A stretch of 64,000 nt of DNA from Devosia sp. Root413D1 (GCF_001425235.1 NZ_LMEA01000002.1:17974-81973), one strand, 5' to 3'; positions 33,626-42,854 are shown, counted from the stretch's first letter. The notes: generated by a model from the letters alone, not told the origin. Numbers and translations are program-made.

Positions 33626-34794
33626 TGACGAGCCGCATCAAATCGGTCGAGAGTTTCACCATCCAGATCGACCGGCAGGACGAGCCCTATCTGGGCGGCC
33701 CCAAGAACGGCGAGTCCGCCAACGAGGCCGGCTATTTCGTCCGGGCCGAAAACCGGACGGTGTACCCGACCAAGGACCGCACGGTGCTCTGCCGCATCGA
33801 GACGGTCGATGGCACGGTGGGCTGGGGCGAGACCTATGGCATCGTCGCCCCGGGCGCAGTGCGGGCTATCATCGATGACCTCTTGTCGACCTTCCTCGTC
33901 GGTCGCGACCCATTCGATGTCGCGGTGATCTACGAAGACCTTTACGACCTGCAACGCGTCCGCGGCCAGCACAGCGGCTATACCCATGATGCGTTGGCGG
34001 CGGTGGATATCGCGCTGTGGGATATCTGCGGCAAGCTCCGCAACGCCCCGATCGCCAAGCTGCTGGGCGGGGCGCGCCGCAGCGAGGTGCCGGCCTATGT
34101 GTCGGGCCTGCCGGGCGAGACGCTGGCTGACCGGGCGAAGTTCGCCGTCAGCTGGCTCGAGCGCGGCTTCACCCAGTTCAAGTTCGCCTCGCCGCATGCC
34201 GAGAGCGGCGTGGTCGAGGAGTTCCGGGTGCTGCGCGAGGCGCTCGGCCCCAAGCCGATGATCGCGGCGGACCTGCACTGGACCTTGACCGACGTCGAGA
34301 CGGTGGCGCTGGCGCATAAGTGCCTGCCTTACGATCCCTGGTTCCTCGAAGCGGTGTGCAAACCCGAGGATATCGAGGGCATCGGCCGGGCGGCCGAGCA
34401 TTCGCCGGTGCCGATCGCGGCGGGCGAGGAATGGCGCAACGTCTTTGATCTGCGCGCCCGGCTCGAAGCCGGGCCGCTGGCCATCGTGCAGCCGGAGATG
34501 GGGCACACCGGGATCACGGCGTTCCACCGCATGGGCCTCTTGGCCCAGGCGCATCACCGCCAGATCATCCCGCATGCCACCATCGGCACGGGCATCTTTC
34601 TCGCCGCCAGCCTGCAGGTCAGCGCGACCCTGCAGAACCTGCGCGGCCACGAATTCCAGCACTCGGTGATGGCGCGCAACGCGCCCTATGTCGAGACGGC
34701 GCTCGAGGTGCGGGAGGGCAAATACCTGGTGCCCGACAAGCCCGGCCACGGCGCCGAGCCATCGGCCCGGGCGCTGGCCACGATGGTCAAATAA
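33622..34794 (+). CDS. enolase-superfamily sugar-acid dehydratase (mandelate racemase group)
   Basis: A 390-residue protein. Metal ligands are Asp217 (IAADLHW), Glu243 (FLEAV) and Glu269 (AAGEEW). Lys187 (QFKFAS) and His318 (IIPHATIGTG) are candidate acid/base residues, and His219 sits at the acid-sugar dehydratase position. It should dehydrate an aldonate or aldarate to a 2-keto-3-deoxy acid, the substrate of the preceding enzyme and of DgoK. It is co-translated with its neighbour and is followed by the sugar importer. Which aldonate is used is not decidable from sequence. Confidence 0.9.
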   Translation: MMTSRIKSVESFTIQIDRQDEPYLGGPKNGESANEAGYFVRAENRTVYPTKDRTVLCRIETVDGTVGWGETYGIVAPGAVRAIIDDLLSTFLVGRDPFDVAVIYEDLYDLQRVRGQHSGYTHDALAAVDIALWDICGKLRNAPIAKLLGGARRSEVPAYVSGLPGETLADRAKFAVSWLERGFTQFKFASPHAESGVVEEFRVLREALGPKPMIAADLHWTLTDVETVALAHKCLPYDPWFLEAVCKPEDIEGIGRAAEHSPVPIAAGEEWRNVFDLRARLEAGPLAIVQPEMGHTGITAFHRMGLLAQAHHRQIIPHATIGTGIFLAASLQVSATLQNLRGHEFQHSVMARNAPYVETALEVREGKYLVPDKPGHGAEPSARALATMVK

Positions 34795-34821
34795 CACGTC
34801 ACATTTGGGAGGATATTGACG

Positions 34822-36081
34822 ATGAAGCTTTCGAAAACACTTGCCGCGCTGCTCTTGGCCGGCATCGTCGCGCTACCGGGGCTCGCCGCTGCCGAAACGC
34901 GGCTGAACTTCGTGTCCTGGCAGAAGGGCGAGAAGGGCTATGGCGACTGGTGGCAGGCCGTCATCGACGAGTTCGAGACGACCCATCCGGACGTCAAGAT
35001 CGACTTCACGCTGATGCCGCGCGACGGCTATTCGGACGCGATGATCACCCAGTTCGCCGCCGGCTCGGCGCCCGACATCGTGCATCTCACCTCGTTCGAA
35101 TATGTCACCTTCGCCGAGAACGGCTGGCTCGAGGACCTGGGCCCGTGGATCGAGAAATCGGGCATGGATCTCAACGGCTGGGCGGGCCAGAGCGTCTGCG
35201 AATGGGACGGCAAGACCCAGTGCATCATGATGCTCTATTTCGGGTACATCATGGCCTATAACGAGCAGATCCTCGCCGAGGCCGGCATCACCGAGCCGCC
35301 CAAGACCTGGGAAGAGTTCCTCGCGGCGGCCCGCGCCACCACCATCGACCGCGATGGCGACGGCATCAAGGATGTCTACGGCACCGGCGTGCACATGGTC
35401 TCGGCCAATTCCGGCTGGACCAACGACATGCTGATCTACGTGCTGTCGGCCGGCGGCCGCTGGACCAACAATGAAGGCAAGGTCACCATCAACACCCCCG
35501 AGACCATCGAGGGGATCAACCGCTGGCGCACCCTGGTGGACGAGGGTCTGGTGCCTCCGGGTGGGGCCGAGCTCGACCAGCTGTTCATCGAAGGCAAGGT
35601 CGCCATGCGCCTCAACGGCCCGTGGATCAACGCCTTCCTGCAAAAGGCCGATCCGGCGATCCAGCCGCACCTGAAATATGCGGCCTCGCCGATGCAGCCA
35701 CCGCTGGGTGGGGCGTCCAACGTGCTGACGCTGGCGGCCGAGACGCCGCAGGAAAAGAAGGAATTGGCCTGGGAGTTCATCCAGCTCGCCACCAGCCAGA
35801 AGTTCCAGGAGCTCTATTCCGAGCTCGGCGCCTCGCCGGCGCCGCGCCCGGGCGCCGTCGGCCCCGCCTCGTTCGAGAAGGTGCCGCACATGCAGCTGTT
35901 GATCGACGCGACCAACGCCGCTTCGGCCGCCGGTGTCGACCGCATGCCCAAGGGGCTCGAAGCGCAGAACAACGAGTTCACCAAGCTCGCGGCTGAGCAG
36001 TTCCAGCGCATGATCATCGAGAAGCTGCCGACCGAAGCCGTCGCCGCGACCGTGCAGGCCGAAGCCGAAGCGCTGCAGTAG
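34822..36081 (+). CDS. sugar ABC transporter substrate-binding protein, family 1
   Basis: A 419-residue periplasmic protein with a signal peptide (about residues 1-23, ending GLAAA). ARATTIDRDGDGIKDVYGTG is a typical loop of carbohydrate-binding family 1 proteins, as is AMRLNGPWIN. The ATG at 34822 has gggagga at eight bases; a TTG six bases upstream is less likely. It feeds the two permeases and the UgpC-type ATPase encoded next. The ligand is probably the sugar whose acid is processed by the flanking enzymes. Confidence 0.94.
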   Translation: MKLSKTLAALLLAGIVALPGLAAAETRLNFVSWQKGEKGYGDWWQAVIDEFETTHPDVKIDFTLMPRDGYSDAMITQFAAGSAPDIVHLTSFEYVTFAENGWLEDLGPWIEKSGMDLNGWAGQSVCEWDGKTQCIMMLYFGYIMAYNEQILAEAGITEPPKTWEEFLAAARATTIDRDGDGIKDVYGTGVHMVSANSGWTNDMLIYVLSAGGRWTNNEGKVTINTPETIEGINRWRTLVDEGLVPPGGAELDQLFIEGKVAMRLNGPWINAFLQKADPAIQPHLKYAASPMQPPLGGASNVLTLAAETPQEKKELAWEFIQLATSQKFQELYSELGASPAPRPGAVGPASFEKVPHMQLLIDATNAASAAGVDRMPKGLEAQNNEFTKLAAEQFQRMIIEKLPTEAVAATVQAEAEALQ

Positions 36082-36087
36082 CGACAG

Positions 36088-36119
36088 GCGGGCCGCGCAC
36101 TGGCAGGTGCGCGGCCCGC
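36088..36119 (+). terminator. GC hairpin between binding-protein and permease genes
   Basis: A perfect 13-bp stem, GCGGGCCGCGCAC with GTGCGCGGCCCGC and a 6-base loop, starts seven bases after the stop codon. No T-run follows. It probably protects the binding-protein message or attenuates the permease genes. Confidence 0.65.
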
Positions 36120-36149
36120 TTCCAGTCATCTTGAGGAGGAGAGGCTGAT

Positions 36150-37106
36150 ATGACCGACCTGACCCAGCCGCGCCCGGTGACGGCGCCGGTGCGCCGCAGT
36201 TCCGGCTTGTTCGGCATTGACCTCGCGAGCCCGCGCCACGCCAGAAAGCTCGGCTACCTGCTGCTGCTGCCGGCGGTGCTGCTGATCCTCGGCATCCTCG
36301 TCTACCCGATGCTGCTCGCCATCGAGATCAGCTTTCACGACGTGAAGTTCGCGACGCTCAGCTTCGGCGCCAGCGAATACACGCTCAAGAACTACGTCAA
36401 ACTGTTCGCTTCGAGCGATTTCTGGAACGCTATCGGCGTCAGCGCCAAACTGCTGGTGGTGGTGACCAGCATCTCGATGCTGGTGGGGCTCGGCGCGGCC
36501 TTGCTGGTCAACCAGCAGTTCCGCGGCCGCGGCGTCGCCCGCATGCTGATCGCGCTGCCCTGGGCCATTCCCGAAGTGGTGGCGGTGATCACCTGGCTGT
36601 GGATCCTCGATGCCTCGTTCGGCGTGCTCAACTGGATGCTGCTCAAGCTCGGGGTGATCGGCCTGCCGATCTCCTGGCTCAACCAGCCGCTGCCGGCCTT
36701 TTCGGCGGTCACCATGGTGATGGTGTGGAAGGGCTTCCCTTTCATTTCCATCATGATCCTCGCGGGCCTGCAGTCGATCCCCGAGGAATATTACCAGGCG
36801 GCCCGCGTCGACGGCGCCAATGTGTGGAAGCGCTTCATCTGGATCACGCTGCCCTGCCTGATGCCGGTGCTCGGGGTGTCGCTGGTGCTGACCGTGCTCT
36901 GGGTATTCCGCGACTTCTCGATCATCAACGTCTTGACCGGCGGTGGTCCGGTGGGCGCCACCGAGACGCTCGCCATCATGACCTATGAGGAAGCCTTCTC
37001 GTTCTTCCGCATGGGCTACGCCTCGGCGCTCGGCGTCGTGACGCTGGTCATCTGCGCGCTGATCAGCGCCTTCCTGGTCAAAAAGACCAGCCACGCCGTG
37101 TTCTGA
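36150..37106 (+). CDS. sugar ABC transporter permease (UgpA/MalF type)
   Basis: A 318-residue permease with about six membrane helices, beginning after a 35-residue cytoplasmic N-terminus. The EAA loop is in EEYYQAARVDGANVWKRFIW. NVLTGGGPVGATETL before the last helices is typical of UgpA-like subunits. aggaggagag precedes the ATG. It pairs with the permease encoded 13 bases downstream. Confidence 0.94.
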   Translation: MTDLTQPRPVTAPVRRSSGLFGIDLASPRHARKLGYLLLLPAVLLILGILVYPMLLAIEISFHDVKFATLSFGASEYTLKNYVKLFASSDFWNAIGVSAKLLVVVTSISMLVGLGAALLVNQQFRGRGVARMLIALPWAIPEVVAVITWLWILDASFGVLNWMLLKLGVIGLPISWLNQPLPAFSAVTMVMVWKGFPFISIMILAGLQSIPEEYYQAARVDGANVWKRFIWITLPCLMPVLGVSLVLTVLWVFRDFSIINVLTGGGPVGATETLAIMTYEEAFSFFRMGYASALGVVTLVICALISAFLVKKTSHAVF

Positions 37107-37119
37107 GGGAGGGGGCTCG

Positions 37120-37950
37120 ATGAAACGCAAGCTCTGGCAATCCATCCTGCTCTACGCGACGGTGATCGTCGCCTGCGCCGTGGTGCTGTTCCCGGTCTAC
37201 TGGATGGTGGTGACCTCGCTGCAGCCGCCCGGGTCGCTCCGCGCCTACCCGCCGCATTTCCTGCCGCCCGACCCGCAGTGGCAGACCTATATCAGGCTGT
37301 TCATCGAGACCGACATCCTGCGCTGGATGGCCAACTCGGCCATCGTCGCCGTCGCCGCCACCGGCATCTCGATGGTGGCCGCGGTGCTGGCCGGCTACAG
37401 CCTGTCGCGCTACCAGACCAAGAGCAGCGAGAATGTCGGCCTGTTCATCCTGATGAGCAAGATGCTGCCGGCCACCATGCTGATCATCCCGCTGTTCGGC
37501 ATCATGCGTTCGCTGGGCCTGATGGGTTCGCTCTGGTCGCTGATCTTCGCGCATGCGACGGCGATCGTGCCGTTCGCCACCTGGATGCTGAAGGGCTATT
37601 TCGACTCCATTCCCAACGAGCTCGAGCAGGCGGCGCAGGTCGATGGCTGCACGCCCTGGGGGGCGCTGTTCCGGGTCATCCTGCCGGTGGCAGCGCCGGG
37701 GCTCGCTGCCACCTCGCTCTATGGGTTCGTCCTGAGCTGGGCCGATTATCTGTTCGCCCGCACGTTCCTTGCCAACAATGCCGACAGCTGGACGGTTAAC
37801 CTCGGCATCGCCACCTTCAAGGGCGAGTACCAGACCGACTGGAACCTGGTGATGGCGGCCTCGCTGCTGGCCGCGCTGCCGATCATGATCGCCTACCTCT
37901 TCCTGCAACGCTTTCTCGTCGGCGGCATGACCGCAGGCGCGGGGAAATAG
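37120..37950 (+). CDS. sugar ABC transporter permease (UgpE/MalG type)
   Basis: A 276-residue permease with six predicted helices. The first is at about 8-30, followed by PVYWMVVTSLQPPG, and the EAA loop is in NELEQAAQVDGCTPWGALFR. The C-terminus QRFLVGGMTAGAGK is the usual MalG-type end. It is separated from the ATPase gene by four bases. With the UgpA-type subunit it forms the membrane channel for the sugar. Confidence 0.94.
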   Translation: MKRKLWQSILLYATVIVACAVVLFPVYWMVVTSLQPPGSLRAYPPHFLPPDPQWQTYIRLFIETDILRWMANSAIVAVAATGISMVAAVLAGYSLSRYQTKSSENVGLFILMSKMLPATMLIIPLFGIMRSLGLMGSLWSLIFAHATAIVPFATWMLKGYFDSIPNELEQAAQVDGCTPWGALFRVILPVAAPGLAATSLYGFVLSWADYLFARTFLANNADSWTVNLGIATFKGEYQTDWNLVMAASLLAALPIMIAYLFLQRFLVGGMTAGAGK

Positions 37951-37954
37951 TCCG

Positions 37955-39085
37955 ATGGCCGATATCCAGATCCAGAACCTCAACAAGCGCTACGGCACCT
38001 TCCAGGCGCTCCACGACATGTCGCTGGACGTCAAGGACGGCGAGTTCATCGTCTTTGTCGGCCCCTCGGGCTGCGGCAAATCGACGGCGCTGAAGATCCT
38101 CGCCGGACTCGAGGCGGCCAGCACCGGCAGCATCATCATCGGCGGCGAGGACGTGACCGAGCTGGCGCCGGCCAAGCGCGACATCGCCATGGTGTTTCAG
38201 AACTACGCGCTCTACCCGCATCTGACGGTGCGGCAGAATATCGGCTTCGGCCTGATGATGCGCGGCACCGACAAAAAGCAGATCAACCAGCGCGTCGAGC
38301 GGGCAGCCCAGGCACTCGAAATCAGCGACCTCCTGGAGCGTCGCCCCAAGGCCTTGTCGGGCGGGCAACGGCAGCGCGTGGCGCTGGGTCGGGCGATCGT
38401 GCGCGAGCCGCGGGTGTTCCTGATGGACGAGCCGCTATCCAACCTCGACGCGGCCCTGCGGGTGCAGATGCGGGCCGAAATCACCGCGCTGCAGCGGCGC
38501 ATCGGCGTCACCACCATCTATGTCACGCACGACCAGACCGAGGCCATGACCATGGCCGACCGCATCGTCATCATGCGCAAGGGTGTGGTGCAGCAGATCG
38601 GCTCGCCCGACGCGCTGTTCAATCACCCGGCCAATATGTTCGTCGCCGGGTTCATCGGTTCGCCGGCGATGAACTTCCTCAGCGGCAAGGTGCAGCGCGA
38701 CGATCGGGGCCTTAATATCGATGCCGGCGGCCTCAGGCTGCCGGTGGCCGAGGCGGCGGCGGCCTATCTCGGCAAGACCGTGATCTGCGGCATCCGCCCG
38801 GAATCGCTGGACCTGGCGCGCGGCGATGCGCCGGCGCTGGAGATCACCCCGACGCTGGTCGAGAGCTTGGGCACCGAGGCCTATGTGCATTTCAAGCTGC
38901 CCGGACAGCAGGTCGCGACGGCGGTGGCGGGCGAGCACGAGCACCAGCCGCTCGGCAACGGCACGCTGATCGCCCGGCTCTACGACGTCGGCACACCGCT
39001 TTCCGGGGGGACAATCCGGCTGGGACTGAAGCCGCAGGCTTCCGTCCACCTGTTCGACCCGGCTACAGAACAGGCAATCAGCTAG
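37955..39085 (+). CDS. sugar ABC transporter ATPase (UgpC/MalK/MsmX type)
   Basis: A 376-residue ATPase. Walker A is GPSGCGKST, the signature LSGGQRQRVALGRA and Walker B FLMDEPLSNLDA. A C-terminal OB-fold regulatory domain follows (about 240-376, with ICGIRPESLDL). Such subunits can serve several importers. It ends the importer operon; a dispersed palindromic element begins 33 bases later. Confidence 0.95.
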   Translation: MADIQIQNLNKRYGTFQALHDMSLDVKDGEFIVFVGPSGCGKSTALKILAGLEAASTGSIIIGGEDVTELAPAKRDIAMVFQNYALYPHLTVRQNIGFGLMMRGTDKKQINQRVERAAQALEISDLLERRPKALSGGQRQRVALGRAIVREPRVFLMDEPLSNLDAALRVQMRAEITALQRRIGVTTIYVTHDQTEAMTMADRIVIMRKGVVQQIGSPDALFNHPANMFVAGFIGSPAMNFLSGKVQRDDRGLNIDAGGLRLPVAEAAAAYLGKTVICGIRPESLDLARGDAPALEITPTLVESLGTEAYVHFKLPGQQVATAVAGEHEHQPLGNGTLIARLYDVGTPLSGGTIRLGLKPQASVHLFDPATEQAIS

Positions 39086-39117
39086 AGCATTTCACAGATG
39101 ACTGGAACCACACTCGA

Positions 39118-39196
39118 TGTCATCCCTGCGAAAGCAGGGACCCAACTCGCCGCAGCGCAAATGGACAGATGGGTCCCAGCTTTCGCTGGGATGACA
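39118..39196 (-). repeat. palindromic dispersed element, copy B (short form)
   Basis: tgtcatccctgcgaaagcag at the left and cagctttcgctgggatgaca at the right, 79 bases, in reverse orientation to copy A by its flanks (ccggcgggtggg on the right). The left arm reads cctgcgaaagcagg and the right arm its cagcgaaagctg variant, so the two arms have diverged. Confidence 0.85.
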
Positions 39197-39261
39197 GCCG
39201 GCGGGTGGGTCAAAGGGCCGAGCCTGGCCGCCATGCCGATGCTGCCGATCGTTAAATGATC

Positions 39262-39287
39262 TAGAGCGCTTTCAGGAAAGCGCGACA
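39262..39287 (+). repeat. partial copy of the agcgctttcagg repeat
   Basis: ctagagcgctttcaggaaag then cgcgac: the outer parts of the element at 51162-51230 and 62613-62680, with the central hairpin deleted. Confidence 0.55.
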
Positions 39288-39318
39288 AACCAAAAGCGCT
39301 GTCAGCGCTGGAGCCGGG

Positions 39319-41025
39319 ATGCCGATCGACGCAAAACAACTGGGCGGGCATGAGATGCCCATGGGCACCTCGGCCCTGGGCAAGGGGCTCTATGTGCTCG
39401 ACCTGCTCGGCGAGGTCGAGCGGCCACAGCGCTTCACCCAGTTGCTCAAGCTCACCGGCTTTCCCAAGGGGACGCTGCACCGCATCCTCGAAGCGCTGAT
39501 GGAGTTCCGGCTGATCCGCTTCAACGAGGCGGACCAGACCTACCGGCTGGGGCCGCGGCTGTTCGAACTGGCGCACAAGGTGTGGGACGAGTTCGACCTC
39601 CGGGGCGCCGCCGCCCCCGAACTCGATCGCCTCGCCGATCTCACCCACGAGACGGTGTCGCTGTGCGAGATCGAGAGTGGCGCGATCCTCTATATCGACC
39701 GGCGGCTTGGGGCGGATGCGTTCGGCTTCCGCATCGAGGTGGGGCGTCGCGCCCCGTTGCACTGCACCTCGGGCGGCAAGGCGCTGCTGGCCTTCCTCGC
39801 GCCGCACCGGCAGCATGAACTGATCGCGGAACTGCGCAATTCCGGCGATCCGACCAAGATTCCGCCCGACGAGCCGGGGCTCCTGGCCGATCTCGGGCTC
39901 ACCCGGGCCCGCGGCTATGCATTGTCGATCGAGGAACACGTCGCGGGCGTGGTGTCGGTGGCGGCGCCGGTGCTCGACCATCGGCATGAACCGATCGCGG
40001 CGATCGGCGTCTCCGGTCCGCGCGAACGCATTTCGGTCGAGCGCCTGCACACGATCGGCCGCGACCTGATGGAGGCGGCCCGGCGCATTTCGGGCAATGT
40101 CGGAGCCACAGCCATGAGCATCAATGCCCCGGACCGGCCGCGCACCGCGGTTACCGCCAATGCCGAGTGCGTCTTGCCGGTGGCGGCGCATCTGGGCGAG
40201 GGGCCGATGTGGAGCGCGGTGGAGAGCCGCCTCGTCTGGCTCGATATCCTCGCGCCGGCGGTGCATGTGTTCGACCCGGCCAGCGGAGAGGATAGCACCA
40301 CCAAGGTGTCGCGGATGGTCACCGCCATCGCCCCGCGCGCCGCCGGCGGCTATGCGGTGATGACGCAGAACGGCCTTGAACTCCTCGACATTGCCACGGG
40401 CGAGCTGACGCCGGTGGTGGACCCCGAAGCCGATATCGAGACCAACCGCTTCAACGACGCCAAATGCGACCGCCGCGGGCGGTTCTGGGCCGGCTCGATG
40501 GCCCTCGATGCGTCGCGGCCGGCCGGCTCGCTCTATTCGATCGAGGCGGATGGCAGATGGCGGCGGCACGACACCGGCTTTACCGTCTCGAACGGCATGG
40601 GCTGGAGCCCGGATGACCGGCTGATGTACTTCGTCGACTCGGCCCAAGGCTGTGTCTTTGCCTATGATTTCGACATCGAGGCCGGCACCCTGTCGAACCG
40701 CCGCAGCGTGATCCAGATCCCGCCGGTCGAAGGCAAGCCCGACGGCCTCACCGTCGATGCCGAGGGCTATATCTGGGTGGCGGTCTGGGACGGCTGGGCG
40801 GTGCGCCGCTATGCGCCGGATGGCCGGCTGGACCGGGTCGTCGGCGTGCCGGTGCCGCGCCCGTCGAGCTGCTGCTTCGGCGGCGACAGGCTCGAGACGC
40901 TCTACATCACCTCGGGCCGCATCCGCCTCGCCGAGCGCATGCTGGTGGAGGCGCCGCTGTCGGGCGGCATCTTCGCCATCGCGGCGGGCGTGCGTGGGCA
41001 GCCGAGCGGGACGTTCGGCCGATGA
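39319..41025 (+). CDS. fusion of IclR-type regulator and SMP-30/gluconolactonase
   Basis: A 568-residue two-part protein. Residues about 15-80 are an IclR winged helix (FTQLLKLTGFPKGTLHRILE) and 85-262 the IclR effector domain (GRRAPLHCTSGGKALLAFLA). Residues about 283-560 are a full SMP-30/LRE beta-propeller lactonase: metal ligand Glu294 in HLGEGPMW, NRFNDAKCD, and the catalytic Asp region KPDGLTVDAEGYIWVA. It would sense a sugar acid or lactone and open the lactone in the pathway of the adjacent SDR and dehydratase. An internal ATG with its own ribosome-binding site lies at the domain junction. It overlaps the SDR gene by four bases. Confidence 0.92.
   Translation: MPIDAKQLGGHEMPMGTSALGKGLYVLDLLGEVERPQRFTQLLKLTGFPKGTLHRILEALMEFRLIRFNEADQTYRLGPRLFELAHKVWDEFDLRGAAAPELDRLADLTHETVSLCEIESGAILYIDRRLGADAFGFRIEVGRRAPLHCTSGGKALLAFLAPHRQHELIAELRNSGDPTKIPPDEPGLLADLGLTRARGYALSIEEHVAGVVSVAAPVLDHRHEPIAAIGVSGPRERISVERLHTIGRDLMEAARRISGNVGATAMSINAPDRPRTAVTANAECVLPVAAHLGEGPMWSAVESRLVWLDILAPAVHVFDPASGEDSTTKVSRMVTAIAPRAAGGYAVMTQNGLELLDIATGELTPVVDPEADIETNRFNDAKCDRRGRFWAGSMALDASRPAGSLYSIEADGRWRRHDTGFTVSNGMGWSPDDRLMYFVDSAQGCVFAYDFDIEAGTLSNRRSVIQIPPVEGKPDGLTVDAEGYIWVAVWDGWAVRRYAPDGRLDRVVGVPVPRPSSCCFGGDRLETLYITSGRIRLAERMLVEAPLSGGIFAIAAGVRGQPSGTFGR
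40102..40116 (+). promoter_or_regulatory. internal ribosome-binding site and ATG at the IclR/SMP-30 junction
   Basis: ggag (40102-40105) lies eight bases before an in-frame ATG (40114, residue 266). Initiation here would give a free lactonase of about 303 residues starting MSINAPDRP, just before the propeller begins. Confidence 0.45.
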
Positions 41026-41774
41026 GCCTGACCAACCGCTACCCCAGTCTTGCCGGCCGTCCGGTGCTGATCACCGGCGCCGGCGCCGGTATCGGCCGCG
41101 CCGTGGCGCTGGCCTTTGCGGGGCAGGGCGCCCTCGTGGGGCTGATCGACCGCGATGCCGCCGGGCTCGAACGCACGGCCGGGATGATCGACGGCACGGT
41201 CGCGACCCGGGTTGCCGATGTGACCGATATCGAGGCGCTGCGCAGCGCCATTGCGGCGATACGAGCCGAGCTCGGGCCGATCCGCATCCTCATCAACAAT
41301 GCCGGCAGCGATACCCGGCACGACTTCCGCACCATCACCCCGGACTATTGGGACGACCGCATGGCGACGAACCTGCGGCATCTCTCCTTTGCGGCCCAGG
41401 CGGTGACGCCGGACATGGAGGGCGCTGGCGGCGGCGTCATCATCAACCTCGGCTCGACTTCGTGGATGCAGGGCGCCGCGGGCCTCATCGCCTATGGCAC
41501 GGCGAAGGCGGCGATCGGTGGCTTCACCCAGTGCCTGGCGCGCGATCTCGGCGAGGCCGGGATCCGCGTGATGTGCATCGCGCCGGGGCGGACGGTGGTC
41601 GAACGAACGGCGACCGAGCCCGCCTATGTGGCCGAAACCATCGGGCGGCAGGCCGTCAAGCACCTGGTAAAGGCCGAGGACATTGCGAGCCTCGCGCTGT
41701 TCCTCTGTTCCGACGATGCCCGCATCCTCTCGGGCCAGACCATCATCGCGGACGGCGGCCATCTGATGCGGTAG
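41022..41774 (+). CDS. SDR family sugar dehydrogenase
   Basis: A 250-residue classical SDR: TGAGAGIGRAVA for NAD(P), NNAGSDTRHD, catalytic serine in NLGSTSWMQ and the Tyr-Lys pair in AYGTAKAAIGG. The C-terminal SGQTIIADGGHLMR is typical of sugar and polyol dehydrogenases. It is co-translated with the IclR-lactonase fusion, so it probably oxidises the imported aldose to the lactone that the fused SMP-30 domain opens. Confidence 0.92.
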   Translation: MSLTNRYPSLAGRPVLITGAGAGIGRAVALAFAGQGALVGLIDRDAAGLERTAGMIDGTVATRVADVTDIEALRSAIAAIRAELGPIRILINNAGSDTRHDFRTITPDYWDDRMATNLRHLSFAAQAVTPDMEGAGGGVIINLGSTSWMQGAAGLIAYGTAKAAIGGFTQCLARDLGEAGIRVMCIAPGRTVVERTATEPAYVAETIGRQAVKHLVKAEDIASLALFLCSDDARILSGQTIIADGGHLMR

Positions 41775-41828
41775 GGGCTCATGCGGCTCTCGCAGGTGCG
41801 TTCGCCACCGCACGCGCCCCAAACGCGG

Positions 41829-41938
41829 TGTCATCCCGGCGAAAGCAGGGACCTCGCGGCGAGGGCTTTTGCCCTCGTCCGCCATCCATCCCACCTGCGC
41901 GGGCTGTGAGTTGGGTCCCTGCTTTCGCAGGGATGACA
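41829..41938 (-). repeat. palindromic dispersed element, copy C (long form)
   Basis: tgtcatcccggcgaaagcag to the inverted cctgctttcgcagggatgac, 110 bases. The middle contains an additional small hairpin, ggcgagggcttttgccctcg, absent from the short copies. Flank ccggtgggtggg on the right gives the same orientation as copies B and E. Confidence 0.85.
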
Positions 41939-42007
41939 GCCGGTGGGTGGGCACGATCGCAACTCAGGCCGATGGGCCTCGCGCCGGGATGACAACTCCC
42001 GCGCCGG

Positions 42008-42817
42008 CTACCCCCGCAGTGGCCGACCGGTGGTGAGCATGGCCTCGACATCGCTGCCGGCGAGCTGGCGGCCGTAGGGGGCCAGCTGGTAGCTTTCGGC
42101 ATAGGTGCAGTCGGGGCCGGCGCCCATGGCCTCGGAGGCGTACATGAAGTCGGCCCAGTTCTCGAGTAGGTACTGGCGCTGCTCGGCCCAGGCGCCGCTT
42201 TTGGGGATGCGGTGCTGGAAGGCGCGCTCGTAGGGGGCGAATTCGTAGAACTGGCTGGCGTGCTCGTGGCAGGCGAGGAGCTTGCGCTCGATCACCTCGT
42301 CGATGCCGATCACCACGTCGTGCCGGTGGCCATCGAGGCACCAGGCATCCACCATCTGCAGACAGACCGGGGGCTGTTTGAGCGCCGGCACGTCGGGGAC
42401 CACATTGGGGTTGGTGATGAAGTCGATCGCCTCGCGCACGATGCGGCCCGCCGCCCGGTTATCGGCATGGCCGGGGAACTCGTCGTGGAAAGTGATGACG
42501 ATATCGGCCTGCCAGCGGCGGATCGAGGCGATCGCCGCTTCGCGCTGTTTCGGGGTCGGCATCAGCATGCCGTCATGGGTATCGTGGATCTCGTAATCCT
42601 GCACGCCGATATGGCGGGCGGCGGCATAGGCCTCGCCGGCGCGGCGGCGGCGGAGCGCCTTGCGGCCGACGCCATAGTGCCCGGCATCGCCATTGGTCAG
42701 CGATACGAACTTGATGGCGGCGCCGCGGTCGGCGAGCCGGGCAGAGGTGCCGCCGGCGTAGACTTCGGCCTCGTCCGGATGCGCCTTGATGACGATGATC
42801 TTGAGCGGATAGTTCAC
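42008..42817 (-). CDS. PIG-L family deacetylase
   Basis: A 269-residue LmbE/PIG-L protein. KAHPDEAEVYAGGT is the metal-binding AHPDE motif (His13, Asp15, Glu16), and EFPGHADNRAAG is a variant of the PDH(x)A motif with GHADN. These zinc enzymes remove acetyl groups from N-acetylglucosamine-like substrates. The start is a GTG at 42817, as NYPLKIIVIKAHPDE fits the family and aggtcgg precedes it; the longer frame upstream runs through the ROK gene. It lies 37 bases after the ROK gene, probably co-transcribed. Confidence 0.85.
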   Translation of the reverse strand: MNYPLKIIVIKAHPDEAEVYAGGTSARLADRGAAIKFVSLTNGDAGHYGVGRKALRRRRAGEAYAAARHIGVQDYEIHDTHDGMLMPTPKQREAAIASIRRWQADIVITFHDEFPGHADNRAAGRIVREAIDFITNPNVVPDVPALKQPPVCLQMVDAWCLDGHRHDVVIGIDEVIERKLLACHEHASQFYEFAPYERAFQHRIPKSGAWAEQRQYLLENWADFMYASEAMGAGPDCTYAESYQLAPYGRQLAGSDVEAMLTTGRPLRG

Positions 42818-42854
42818 GTGCCGACCTGTGGCTAGCTGAGAGAAGGGCAGGGGA

